Shown here one piece after another: positions 1 through 7,583 of a stretch of 16,740 nucleotides of DNA. How positions within the stretch are numbered: position 1 is the stretch's first letter; each line of letters opens with the position of its first letter. A model generated the notes under the pieces. It was not told the origin of the DNA and ran no database searches. It saw only the letters and a program-made list of their open reading frames with translations. The DNA lies in contig LVLI01000495.1 in NCBI GenBank assembly GCA_001687465.1, positions 1-16,740 of the forward strand, written 5' to 3'. The translations under genes and the position numbers were made by a program. Origin of the DNA: Halocafeteria seosinensis. Taxonomy: Eukaryota; Sar; Bigyra; Bicosoecida.

Positions 1-1
1 G

Positions 2-220
2 TCTAAAGCAATGTTTTATTATCTCAATAAAACGACTGGGTTATCGGTCACTTATCTACGTAATTACTATGTTTCTAAGTGGTTGACAATGAACAAAAAA
101 AATGTTAGTGAAGGTAAGATAACACAAGACGAGTTTAAGCAACAAAGAAAGGAATTAGCAGAAACGATGGGGCACACAGTAGGGACACAGGAGACGATAT
201 ATAGCAAGTTTGAGGAATAA
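2..220 (+). CDS. Tyrosine recombinase, C-terminal end (5' partial)
   Basis: The reading frame is open from the window edge, so only the last ~72 codons are visible. The fragment holds the end of a tyrosine-recombinase catalytic domain. LRNYYVS matches the box II arginine region, although the usual H before the arginine and the H after it are T and N. MGHT supplies the conserved H, and nine residues later the Y of ETIYSK is in the position of the nucleophile (GHxxxTQxxxY pattern). Tyrosine recombinases are known in virophages and PLVs, where they may integrate the genome or resolve it. The family call rests on these spacings only; box I lies upstream of the window. The internal ATG at position 11 should not be taken as the true start. 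Confidence 0.66.
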   Translation, partial: SKAMFYYLNKTTGLSVTYLRNYYVSKWLTMNKKNVSEGKITQDEFKQQRKELAETMGHTVGTQETIYSKFEE

Positions 221-266
221 GGTTGACGAACAATGAACATTAAAAGTTTGTGCGCTAATAGGTATA

Positions 267-380
267 ATGAAGAATAAAAAGATAAAGGATTATGAAATAG
301 ATATCTCTAAGATAGCCGATAAAGTTGTTAGAATTGCTCAAGTAATATATTTAAATATAATGGATTATTTGGATGATTAG
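267..380 (+). CDS. Possible 37-aa small ORF
   Basis: A short open frame begins with ATGAAGAAT and ends in TAG at 378-380, overlapping the 3' end of the convergent integrase by three bases. The peptide is charged at its N-terminus (MKNKKIKDYE) and then amphipathic (KIADKVVRIAQVIYLNIMDYL), so it would probably form one helix. It fills the gap between the recombinase and the integrase. I recognise no family. The length is close to what chance allows in AT-rich DNA, so this is only a candidate. Confidence 0.3.
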   Translation: MKNKKIKDYEIDISKIADKVVRIAQVIYLNIMDYLDD

Positions 381-1525
381 TTCCGCTTCCGCCTCTTGAA
401 GTCGTCCATTAATTGCTTGAATTCGTCGGGTGTGAGGTCTTCCTTGATGTTATTTTCTGGCTCAATAGTTGCTTCACTAACGGGAAACCCTACCCATTTC
501 ACCTTAAGAAATGTCTTTCTATTTGTGGTGAATTTGTCAAGTATTCGTTCCACTCTAAAGCGAACATCAACGCGGTCTTTATTCTCAACTCTATTAATTT
601 TTTGAAGTAAGTTTCGTCCATAGAAACCTTTAGCAATTTTTCCTGAATCTTGGTTCTTGATTCTATAAGCTACTGCTTGAGTATTCTGTTTTGGACGGTT
701 AACTGCGACAATTTCGTACAATTCCATACTCCAATTTATAGGGTCTTTCTGAATCTTTCTTGGTTCTAAAGCTAGTCTAACAATATCTCCTTTGCTTAAG
801 TTATCCTTATCTTGATTGAGGTTTAAAACCCTGTTTTGTCTAAGATTGGTTTTGACAAAACCTTGATTTTTGGGTTGAATAGCTTGAAGGGGTGAAAGTT
901 CAGTGCTACTATGTTTGCTAGCATTATAATTATTAACTATCTTATTTACTGTTGATTGGTCAATGTCGGAACCCACCATTCCAGCTTTTCTTATTGCTCG
1001 TTTAAATGTTCCATTAAATCGTTCTACAATTGAATTGGATTGAGGATTTCCAGCGATTGAATATAGTTGTTTTATTCCTTCGGCTTTAAAAAAACTAGAA
1101 AGAATTCTATTCTTAAACTCTGAGCCATTGTCAGATAAAATAGTCCTTGGCTTCTTTGGTAATCTGTCTAAAATATTTTCAATACCTTCTTTGACAGTTT
1201 CGGCGTTCTTATCATTAATAATTTCTACAAAAGCCATTCTAGAAAATACATCAATTATGACTAAGAAAATGAAATCACCTGAAGATGATAAGTCCATTGC
1301 CATAATGTTAAAAGGAGCGTTAGCGGTCATACTTCTTGTTCCTCTAGTAGATGGGTTTAATGGTCTAGTTAATTGATATAAATATTGAGCTCTGAGCCAA
1401 TCCTCAACTTTCTTTCTAGGAATTTTAAGTCCTTTAGCTTGGGTAATTTCAAAAAGTTTATCACGACCAAAAAGATTACCCTCGTCATAATAAACTTTCT
1501 CCAATTTTTGTTCGTCAGTTACCAT
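377..1525 (-). CDS. Retrovirus-type DDE integrase with C-terminal chromodomain
   Basis: This 382-aa protein would insert the linear viral genome into host DNA by strand transfer. The catalytic core shows the three acidic residues of the rve family: D78 (MAMDLS), D132 (LSDNGSEF) and E168 (SIVERFNG), with exactly 35 residues between the last two. The N-terminal ~55 residues (YYDEGNLFG...RDKLFEITQAKGL...WLRAQ) resemble the segment that precedes the core in Polinton integrases; no HHCC zinc finger is seen. Residues ~322-362 form a chromodomain (VERILDK...FLKVKWVGFP...EPENNI), although the usual W of the WEP motif is I. Chromodomains bind methylated histone tails and could direct insertion to chromatin. 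It is the last gene of a minus-strand run behind two fibre-like genes, 44 nt after its neighbour. All catalytic residues are present. Confidence 0.93.
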   Translation of the reverse strand: MVTDEQKLEKVYYDEGNLFGRDKLFEITQAKGLKIPRKKVEDWLRAQYLYQLTRPLNPSTRGTRSMTANAPFNIMAMDLSSSGDFIFLVIIDVFSRMAFVEIINDKNAETVKEGIENILDRLPKKPRTILSDNGSEFKNRILSSFFKAEGIKQLYSIAGNPQSNSIVERFNGTFKRAIRKAGMVGSDIDQSTVNKIVNNYNASKHSSTELSPLQAIQPKNQGFVKTNLRQNRVLNLNQDKDNLSKGDIVRLALEPRKIQKDPINWSMELYEIVAVNRPKQNTQAVAYRIKNQDSGKIAKGFYGRNLLQKINRVENKDRVDVRFRVERILDKFTTNRKTFLKVKWVGFPVSEATIEPENNIKEDLTPDEFKQLMDDFKRRKRN

Positions 1526-1569
1526 ATATTTTATATTAAAAGCAGTATAAAATATTTAATTAGCTAAAA

Positions 1570-2370
1570 TTAAGCGATTTCGTGAATATACAAACGTCTT
1601 TCCTCAACGTTTGACATAGCAGAACTTTCAATTCGGTCATTTGCTCCAGTATTCTTATATAACCATAAATTGGGACCTTCGGCTCCATAAGCCCTTAAAT
1701 GAACACTAGTAATATCATTACTGTTTTGAAGATGTTCTAGTTTTATTGGGGCATAAGTTAGTTTAACTATATAATGTGTTGGGTCTTTAGCAGCTTCAAA
1801 TGAAGGGTTTGAAGCACTACTTCGGTCATTTCCAGTTCCAGAAAGTACGTCATCAATGGCTTCACGGGAACCGGTAGCGTGGTTTAAAAGATATAAACTT
1901 CCGGCATCATCTTGAAGCATTAGATAATCACCAGCCTGACTGCTGTTTTCTATGAGCTCAAATTGAGTACCGTTAGCTACCGCATCTGAACCATCTAAAT
2001 CTTCACCACTAGTATAATCACTGACCCTATATTCTGAACTACCAGAATCCCAAGCGTAATAACCGGCATCATCTCCCAAAATAAAACTTCCACTAGGAGC
2101 CGTTATATCCACTACCAAAGCTTGAAGTAATGCTTCTAAATCTTTATTTCTACCACTATCTATATGAGTAGATTTGCTATCAACATTGTTAGCTGAAGTT
2201 TGAGCAGCGGCTGCGTCATTAATCCCCTGCGTGGCATCAGACTGAGCATTATCAGCACTAGTCTGGGCATTATCTGCTTTGGAATCTGCCTGACCAGCTA
2301 GGGACAAAGCTGAGTTAGCTAAAGTGTTGTTATGGATTGAAAAACCCCTCTCGACGTTACTTCCACTCAT
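1570..2370 (-). CDS. Putative fibre/spike protein with N-terminal coiled coil
   Basis: A 266-aa protein. Residues ~15-70 are rich in A, N, S, D and Q with repeated short blocks (ADNAQTSADNAQSDA), the composition of a trimeric coiled-coil shaft in viral and phage fibres. The rest is acidic, rich in G, S, Y and D, and predicted mainly beta (GSFILGDDAGYYAWDSGS, YLMLQDDAGSLYLLNHATGS). The fragments ILGDDAGYYAWD and LQDDAGSLYLL look like an internal repeat. The protein has no signal peptide or membrane segment. It lies between a coiled-coil protein and the integrase on the same strand. I infer a receptor-binding or decoration protein from architecture only. The leader holds TATATAATAAAA shortly before the ATG. 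Confidence 0.5.
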   Translation of the reverse strand: MSGSNVERGFSIHNNTLANSALSLAGQADSKADNAQTSADNAQSDATQGINDAAAAQTSANNVDSKSTHIDSGRNKDLEALLQALVVDITAPSGSFILGDDAGYYAWDSGSSEYRVSDYTSGEDLDGSDAVANGTQFELIENSSQAGDYLMLQDDAGSLYLLNHATGSREAIDDVLSGTGNDRSSASNPSFEAAKDPTHYIVKLTYAPIKLEHLQNSNDITSVHLRAYGAEGPNLWLYKNTGANDRIESSAMSNVEERRLYIHEIA

Positions 2371-2428
2371 TTTTTTGTTTTATTATATATCTTTGTAAAT
2401 ATAATAAAATTTCTTTAGTGAAATTGAT

Positions 2429-2707
2429 TTAACCACCTCCTCCTATAGTTGTTCCATTTTCAAATTCAATAATATAAGTTTCCTTAAGATACCCTATATA
2501 AGTTTCTAACTCCTGAACTCTGGTTTTTAGTTGATTAATTTCGTCTAACAAATTGCTAACATCATCACCTAGGAGGTCAACTAGTTTAAGTTTTCCTTCT
2601 TGTAGTGTTAAACCACTTCCAAGTTTAATTTTTTGGGTTATTTTATCGGGGTGGAAATATTTTAAATTAATTGTTTGGTCTAAATCTAAAATTTGACTAA
2701 CAGCCAT
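2429..2707 (-). CDS. Short coiled-coil protein sharing its N-terminus with the beta-helix fibre
   Basis: This 92-aa protein starts MAVSQILDLDQTINLKYF, closely matching the start of the 496-aa beta-helix protein encoded at 11994-13484 (MSVSQILDSNQKIMRKYL). The shared ~18 residues suggest a common docking peptide for one capsid site, as with the conserved N-terminal tail of adenovirus fibres that binds the penton base. Residues ~49-75 form a heptad coiled coil (LLDEINQLKTRVQELETYI). The chain ends in GTTIGGGG. It may be a headless fibre, a fibre trimerisation stem, or a partner of the 266-aa protein whose gene begins 58 nt downstream in another frame. TATAGAG lies just upstream of the ATG. Confidence 0.6.
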   Translation of the reverse strand: MAVSQILDLDQTINLKYFHPDKITQKIKLGSGLTLQEGKLKLVDLLGDDVSNLLDEINQLKTRVQELETYIGYLKETYIIEFENGTTIGGGG

Positions 2708-2838
2708 TCCTCTATATTATTGTTCTGATAAGATTTACAAATTTTGGTTTTGTGATGTGTCTGGATATGTCCACTGTGCGAACTGTTCTAACTTGCTTTT
2801 TAAATTAAAGAAATATTATATAAATAATATATAAAAAA
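2708..2838. promoter_or_regulatory. Divergent intergenic promoter region
   Basis: This 131-nt gap separates two divergent genes. Minus-strand side: TATAGAG at 2716-2710, directly before the coiled-coil gene. Plus-strand side: an A/T-rich stretch with ATTATATAAATAATATATAAAA ending at the ATG of the zinc-ribbon gene. The arrangement fits two back-to-back TATA-like promoters with very short leaders. No other structure is clear. Confidence 0.35.
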
Positions 2839-3090
2839 ATGGTATTTTTTAAATGTCCTCAATGTCAAAAGGAAGCATGGTGTCCAATGCCAGCACTGGA
2901 CGTATCCGAAAACCTTTATATTCAAACGGTCAAACTACCTCTGAATAAAGTCGTCTTTTACTGTAATTGTAAGCAAAGAATAAAAATCACTCAAGAAAAA
3001 GAAAAACCCGAAAATATGAGTCCTCAGCAATGGTGTGAGCTGTCAGGTGAAATAAGTAGTTCGGATGTTGCTAATACTGAACCCACGTAA
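2839..3090 (+). CDS. Small zinc-ribbon-like protein
   Basis: An 83-aa protein with CPQC at residues 6-9 and CNC near residue 43, about 35 residues apart. This fits a zinc-ribbon knuckle pair, though the second is CxC rather than CxxC. Two more cysteines (C15, C66) might take part. The tail is polar (SGEISSSDVANTEPT). Small zinc ribbons in viral genomes often bind nucleic acid or act in transcription, but nothing here identifies a specific role. The last ~10 codons and the stop lie in DNA that on the minus strand encodes a GIY-YIG fragment, so the present C-terminus was probably set by a rearrangement. The leader is strongly A/T-rich (AATAATATATAAAAAA). Confidence 0.5.
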   Translation: MVFFKCPQCQKEAWCPMPALDVSENLYIQTVKLPLNKVVFYCNCKQRIKITQEKEKPENMSPQQWCELSGEISSSDVANTEPT

Positions 3091-3167
3091 CACTCTTTAA
3101 TACCAGCGCGTTTACATACAATCTTATAAATCAAACCATTGCTATAATCTATCGGCTGTTTAGGCAT
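3023..3167 (-). pseudogene. Truncated GIY-YIG nuclease gene (5' fragment)
   Basis: From an ATG at 3167 the minus strand encodes MPKQPIDYSNGLIYKIV, then CYVGS, then unrelated residues and a TGA at about 3023. The first 30 residues match the start of the intact GIY-YIG protein at 6729-7391 at 18 of 30 positions (MPKQQVNYKNGLIYKLA ... CYVGS). Similarity stops just after the YIG-equivalent YVG motif, so the R, E and zinc-finger parts are gone. DNA identity is low, with many synonymous changes, so this is an old or separately acquired paralogue, not a fresh duplication. The fragment lies antisense to the 3' end of the zinc-ribbon gene, which reads into it and takes its stop there. Confidence 0.72.
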
Positions 3168-3185
3168 CTGTTTATAATTTAATTT

Positions 3186-3219
3186 ATACTATTTAAGATA
3201 TTAATTTCTTTAATAGTAT
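3186..3219 (-). terminator. Hairpin downstream of the capsid gene
   Basis: ATACTATTTAAG (3186-3197) pairs with CTTTAATAGTAT (3208-3219) with one mismatch and a 10-nt loop. It starts about 25 nt after the stop codon of the minus-strand capsid gene. Position and symmetry fit an RNA 3'-end or termination hairpin. In DNA this AT-rich, chance cannot be ruled out. Confidence 0.4.
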
Positions 3220-3243
3220 TATTTAGTAATATTTAGTATTCAT

Positions 3244-5076
3244 TTATTTTAATTTGTTCAGTCCCTGACTGAGGGCGAAATCTATCGCTTTCTTACCTAG
3301 CTTGGAACTCGCTGCAGATTTAATCGCATTTTTGCCTAATTTTCCGAGCGTCGAAGCTCCGTGACTGAGAGAACTAAATACATTCTTCTTTTTACCTCCA
3401 ACCCGAAGACCAATCGGCATATCTTCTCCAGCAACTGGGGCATCTACGATATCTGCTTCGGTTAAGAAACCACTAAATATTTGAGAAGTTCCATTTTCAT
3501 TATAAAGTAATTCCGAGTCTAGGAAATTTACCGCTAGTTCAACATTTGGAGGTTGATATTCTCCAGTTAATCCAATTGAACGTTGGTCATAAGCGGTTAC
3601 AGTGACCTTGAAAGTTTGTCCCTCTAACAGACCACCCGCTTTTCCAACAGGTAAAGTTACATCTTCTCCCAGTGTTAGAATGATAGGACAACTAACGAGT
3701 GGTACTTTTTTCCCTTTGCTGTCTAAACCGAAACCTCTAAATGTATTCCAAGGAATATCAATGTATTTGCGAGCGATATTATACAGTGCTCCTTGGTCAA
3801 AGGTCAGAAGTTGACCAGTATCATTGCCTACTTGGATTGATAAACTATAAGCAGCGAAAGTGAAATCTGCTTCACTAGAGCTCATTTGAGAATGAGGAAT
3901 TCGTAGGTCAATTACTAATTTTTGAGGGTAGATTGGCATATTATAGCTATCACTATGAAATTGTTTGGTATTAGGTTCTTCGGTATTGCCTATAGGTTGG
4001 GGGAACGATTCTTGTTGTGGTGTAACTCTGACATTATAACGAGTAAGTGGAACAACATTTAGGCTTGGTAAACCTTCTGATAAATCTTCAGGCGGGTCCA
4101 TAACTTGATAACGAAGTTCAGCTCCTTTAAATGGATTTGTTACTTGTTCAGGGAAAACTTCTTGGGTAATAGTACGTCCATTATCACCTACGGAAGAATT
4201 ACGAGCTAATTTTAAAGTATTGACAATAGGAAGATTTAAGTTCATATTTGAAATACCCCATAAACCGGTACTATCTAAACCATTTGTACCATCAAATAAG
4301 AGGGGAGAAATCCAAGGTGTCTCTTCTAAGTGGTACTGAACATAGATATCATATACAGGATTTTGTCCTCCGGCATTGACTGCTTGAGTTACAGGAATTC
4401 CATTAATATATCTTACGGCTACTCCATTATCTCCCATATAAGTTGATGGATTAGCAACAGTTCCACCTTGTAGAGGGACACCTTGAGCGTTTGTAAACGA
4501 GTAAGGATATGCTCCATCTGGGACGTGTTGCGTCTGTAAGCTTGTATTACCTAGGCTGGCTAATGGGGTTGATGCTGTACCAGCAGCGTCATTATATCGG
4601 AGATATGATAAATCAACATTGTTTGTAGTATGAAAACTATTAGCTATATCGTCATCATACATCATTAAATTGAGCATTTTAAATTGTCGGGATAAGTCAA
4701 TGTTGGTTTGAGCATTGTTAATACCCATTCGTGGAGAGGCAAACATTCTATTCATAGCATGTTCTCGCAGAGCGAAACTTTCAGGGGTTAAAATAGGGTT
4801 ATTTTCTGCAATAGCTTGTGTAGCATCAATACTTACTCTAACGTGATAATTTAGCTGAGGTACTACTACCCTCATATCCCGACGTGTAATAGTTGAGACA
4901 GAATTAGGTTGCCAGTCAAATTGAAGTCCAGATTTACTAGCTGAAGCATCCCGTTTTCTGAACATTGAATAGTTCCTGACTGACCCCTTAATTGAATATC
5001 GGGGTTTGACTGGTGTCGTAACAGCTGGGAAGGTCTTAACTAGTTCAGGTCTAAATTTTTCTTCTAGCAAACTCAT
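3244..5076 (-). CDS. Major capsid protein (probable double jelly-roll fold)
   Basis: A 610-aa protein, the usual length for PLV and virophage major capsid proteins, which form pseudo-hexameric trimers on the capsid faces. The chain is mostly beta-type with many G, P, N and T loops and no signal peptide or membrane segment, as expected for a double jelly-roll protein. Segments such as DIPWNTFRGFGLDS, PIILTLGEDVTLPVG and FKVTVTAYDQRS look like the conserved C-terminal barrel of PLV capsids. After RVGGKKKN (~residue 562) comes a ~50-residue basic tail with two KLGKxAI repeats; mavirus removes a C-terminal domain from its capsid protein by proteolysis, and this tail may be treated likewise. The probable penton gene lies 32 nt upstream on the same strand, the standard pairing. 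The fold is inferred from size, context and resemblance. Confidence 0.85.
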   Translation of the reverse strand: MSLLEEKFRPELVKTFPAVTTPVKPRYSIKGSVRNYSMFRKRDASASKSGLQFDWQPNSVSTITRRDMRVVVPQLNYHVRVSIDATQAIAENNPILTPESFALREHAMNRMFASPRMGINNAQTNIDLSRQFKMLNLMMYDDDIANSFHTTNNVDLSYLRYNDAAGTASTPLASLGNTSLQTQHVPDGAYPYSFTNAQGVPLQGGTVANPSTYMGDNGVAVRYINGIPVTQAVNAGGQNPVYDIYVQYHLEETPWISPLLFDGTNGLDSTGLWGISNMNLNLPIVNTLKLARNSSVGDNGRTITQEVFPEQVTNPFKGAELRYQVMDPPEDLSEGLPSLNVVPLTRYNVRVTPQQESFPQPIGNTEEPNTKQFHSDSYNMPIYPQKLVIDLRIPHSQMSSSEADFTFAAYSLSIQVGNDTGQLLTFDQGALYNIARKYIDIPWNTFRGFGLDSKGKKVPLVSCPIILTLGEDVTLPVGKAGGLLEGQTFKVTVTAYDQRSIGLTGEYQPPNVELAVNFLDSELLYNENGTSQIFSGFLTEADIVDAPVAGEDMPIGLRVGGKKKNVFSSLSHGASTLGKLGKNAIKSAASSKLGKKAIDFALSQGLNKLK

Positions 5077-5108
5077 TTCTTTATATATAATTTCTCACAA
5101 TATTTTAA

Positions 5109-6260
5109 TTATATATATTTGTTCTTGAAAATGAGGTCTATAGTTCCTGTAGCTTGATTTGGCAATCTAAGTGGTCTTAATCTTCCTGTAAATCTATCTC
5201 TGTAAAAAAATTGTAAATCTAGACTCGTCAATGGTTGGTCAGAACCACCAGAAATAGAAAAGAACCTAGGATTTTCGGGAACATAAACAAGGTTTTGTTT
5301 CCAAGACAACGGGGTTGATTTATCAATTGTAAATTCAGTAATAATATTTGCTTTCGTGTTATGTTGAACAAGATTTTCAGTTCCAACTTTGCTAAACCCG
5401 TATTCAACTGGTTTGCTTTGTAAAGTTGGTTCAAGAGCTAATGATCCTGTAGTTGTCACAACCAAACTAGCTACAGGTGACCAATAATTACCTGCGCTTG
5501 GGGCTTCTTGAGTCACTTTGGTATACATGTTTGGATTAGCAGAAGTGCCTAAATTGACGTTATTCAGTCCGAAGTTTTCTGATACGACAATTCCATAGTC
5601 CCGTCCTTGGTCTTGCTTTGGAAATACTACGGGGAAATTTTGAAAAACATTATAGGAATTTTCGTTGAAATACAATGAACCATCCCAATTTTCAGGAAAA
5701 TAAACAGAAAATAATTCAGTGGAAGGTTCATAAGCAATAAAAGGAGGGTCTGAATCTTCGCCAAATATTTCACTGTTAGCGTGATTAATAGCTACATTAA
5801 ATAGATTTACAACCCAGTTGATGCTAAAAATATCGTAATAACTATTTCCTATATCTGTAGGGCTAATGTCAGGTGGATTCTCTTGTTGAACTACATTCTG
5901 AGGTATATATTGGACTGGTTGCTGGTGAACATTACCAGAACTATCTTCAATTGTAATTGTATAAATTCCTTCGTCTACAGAGCTTGTAGTAGTGAAGAAA
6001 TGAAAAGCGGGAAGGTCGCGAGTTATACCATCCAATGAGAATTTTTCCACGCCTAATATGGTATTTTCAGGTTGTTCTATAATTGGTTGAGCTGTATCCT
6101 CTCTAAACTCGCAAAGGGGATGTGGTTCATTTCCGACGTTGTGGTTCATAATAGATAATTTAACATGGGTATAGTCGGCATCATTTGTATCTTTTGAAGA
6201 GTTATTGAATGTTCCTTTAAATTTCGTCCCTTGACCTGTTGTAAGATTGGTGCTAGACAT
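5109..6260 (-). CDS. Minor capsid (penton) protein, probable single jelly roll
   Basis: A 383-aa, beta-rich protein encoded directly upstream of the capsid gene on the same strand. In Polintons, PLVs and virophages the penton gene sits beside the capsid gene, and its product forms the pentameric vertices. Its length suits that family. The N-terminus (MSSTNLTTGQGTKFKGTF) is polar and could be a flexible arm inside the capsid. The C-terminal part holds a strand-rich segment (SLDLQFFYRDRFTGRLRPLRL) and ends in IDLIFKNKYI. There is no membrane segment. Fibres with the shared VSQILD N-terminus would be expected to dock on this protein. The assignment rests on context and composition; the fold is not proven. 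Confidence 0.68.
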   Translation of the reverse strand: MSSTNLTTGQGTKFKGTFNNSSKDTNDADYTHVKLSIMNHNVGNEPHPLCEFREDTAQPIIEQPENTILGVEKFSLDGITRDLPAFHFFTTTSSVDEGIYTITIEDSSGNVHQQPVQYIPQNVVQQENPPDISPTDIGNSYYDIFSINWVVNLFNVAINHANSEIFGEDSDPPFIAYEPSTELFSVYFPENWDGSLYFNENSYNVFQNFPVVFPKQDQGRDYGIVVSENFGLNNVNLGTSANPNMYTKVTQEAPSAGNYWSPVASLVVTTTGSLALEPTLQSKPVEYGFSKVGTENLVQHNTKANIITEFTIDKSTPLSWKQNLVYVPENPRFFSISGGSDQPLTSLDLQFFYRDRFTGRLRPLRLPNQATGTIDLIFKNKYI

Positions 6261-6319
6261 TTGTATTAATTTACTATATAAATGGTAAATTAATTAATTT
6301 TAATTATTATATAGATAAT
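6261..6319. promoter_or_regulatory. Divergent promoter region between penton gene and 138-aa gene
   Basis: This 59-nt, almost purely A/T gap separates two divergent genes. ATATAG occurs in each orientation: at 6279-6274 on the minus strand, 14 nt before the penton ATG, and at 6309-6314 on the plus strand, 5 nt before the ATG of the 138-aa gene. TTAATTAATTTTAATTA lies between them. I read this as two short-leader TATA-like promoters. Confidence 0.4.
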
Positions 6320-6736
6320 ATGTCGTTTATGATAGCATCAAAGAAAGTTAAAGATAACTTAGAGGTCGAAATGAAGAATGCTATGAAAATGTTAAGTAAT
6401 ATGAGAAAGCAAGGAAACTCCGGTGATTGGATGGCTTTAGCTAACAAGTTAATTTCAAGTAAACAAAAAAAAATCAATCATAGACCTGATACCAACAAAG
6501 ATATTATGACAATGAAATTTAAGATTGAAGATGCTCTAGATGATTTTAATGAGCTTCAGGACGCAATGATGTTAATGTTTAAACAAGCTTCAATTCTGAC
6601 TTCGGTCAAAAGCAAGAAAGATATGAAGAGTGTAATTCAACCCCTTGAAATTAATTTAGAAGGCTCTTTAGACCAACTCAATGATATAAAATCAAACCTA
6701 AAAAATGCTATGGGTTTGATAAATGAAATTAAATAA
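6320..6736 (+). CDS. Unknown helical, Met/Lys-rich protein (138 aa)
   Basis: I do not recognise a family. The protein appears helical throughout, rich in K, M, N and D, with no cysteine and no membrane segment. Two long amphipathic helices are likely, at residues ~10-50 (KKVKDNLEVEMKNAMKMLSNM) and ~70-138 (FKIEDALDDFNELQDAMMLMF, then LDQLNDIKSNLKNAMGLINEI). The second has heptad spacing, so oligomerisation is plausible. Its position, divergent from the penton gene and overlapping the convergent GIY-YIG gene by 8 nt, does not indicate a role. A small virion or scaffold-like protein is possible. Confidence 0.72.
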   Translation: MSFMIASKKVKDNLEVEMKNAMKMLSNMRKQGNSGDWMALANKLISSKQKKINHRPDTNKDIMTMKFKIEDALDDFNELQDAMMLMFKQASILTSVKSKKDMKSVIQPLEINLEGSLDQLNDIKSNLKNAMGLINEIK

Positions 6737-7391
6737 CTTTTTCCTGATGTGATTTGCAGTTCTTGGTCTTGTGGTGTATGGCTATATTACCCCTACTGAC
6801 AAAAGATTTACAAAATTCACACTCTATTTTCTCATTACATTTTTCTTTATTCTTTTCATAGTATTGTTTAGCTTGTTCAATTTTTTTATCTTTATTATCT
6901 TCGTAATATTCTTTAGCCCGTTCAAGACATTTTTCTTTGTTATCCTCTCTCCATCGTTTAGACCTTTCAAGACATTTTTCTTTGTTATCTTGGTAATATT
7001 CTTTCCCCTGTTTAAGACATTTTTCACGGTTATCCTGATAATATTCTTTATTGGATTCTTTTTTATCCCTAGAAGGTACTTGCTTATTCAAACTAGCACC
7101 TAGAGTTTCAAACCAATATCTTTCTCTTTTCGCTAATTGGTGGCTATTTTCACACGAATATTCCTCAAGCAGTATCATTTGCCAGTTATCCCAACCCCCA
7201 TTCTCTCTAATAAATTGATAAACATAATAATTATAATCCCTACCATTCGGGTTCATACAGTGTGATTTGTGTGTTCTTTTCCTTTGCTTGAAATTGGTTG
7301 TGCTACCAACATAGCAATCGTTTATTGAGCTGTCTAAACACGCTAGCTTGTATATCAATCCGTTTTTGTAGTTCACTTGTTGTTTTGGCAT
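6729..7391 (-). CDS. GIY-YIG endonuclease with 15-residue repeats and C2HC zinc finger
   Basis: A 220-aa nuclease. The GIY-YIG domain occupies residues ~10-105: GLIY (11-14) and YVG (27-29) correspond to the two name motifs, FKQRKR gives the conserved arginine, and E90 in KREREYWFE-like context (KRERYWFETLG) is the expected metal-binding glutamate, followed by SLNKQ. Residues ~115-189 are five consecutive 15-residue repeats of the form KEYYQDNKEKCLER. Residues 191-212 form a C2HC zinc finger (CEFC...H...C). GIY-YIG enzymes nick or cut DNA and often behave as homing or recombination nucleases; stand-alone copies are common in PLVs and giant viruses. Its stop overlaps the end of the convergent 138-aa gene. 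A truncated relative lies at 3023-3167. Confidence 0.9.
   Translation of the reverse strand: MPKQQVNYKNGLIYKLACLDSSINDCYVGSTTNFKQRKRTHKSHCMNPNGRDYNYYVYQFIRENGGWDNWQMILLEEYSCENSHQLAKRERYWFETLGASLNKQVPSRDKKESNKEYYQDNREKCLKQGKEYYQDNKEKCLERSKRWREDNKEKCLERAKEYYEDNKDKKIEQAKQYYEKNKEKCNEKIECEFCKSFVSRGNIAIHHKTKNCKSHQEKVI
6825..7049 (-). repeat. Five 45-bp in-frame tandem repeats in the GIY-YIG gene
   Basis: Five imperfect 45-bp units encode the 15-residue repeats at residues 115-189. The best conserved part, on the plus strand, is CAAGACATTTTTCTTTGTTATC. The periodicity keeps other frames open as well (67 aa on the minus strand, 110 aa on the plus strand), which explains those spurious ORFs. Unit number probably varies between related viruses. 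Confidence 0.85.
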
Positions 7392-7583
7392 TTAAACTTT
7401 ATAATACATTATGTTTTTTATCTTTTTAAGTCTAAATTTTAATAATTTAGTTATGTTGTATTTTCATTTTTTAGCAAACATAAAGTCAAATTTTAGCTAA
7501 AGGAGCTTTAAGATTCTTAAAAAAGTGAAAACAAACAGTCAAAAAAATCTAAAACAATAGATATAAATAGAAAACAAAGAGAT

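Noticed and set aside
6771-7103. Plus-strand 110-aa hydrophobic ORF and a 67-aa minus ORF in another frame
   Set aside because: Both are by-products of the 45-bp repeats in the GIY-YIG gene; the repeat period keeps several frames open.
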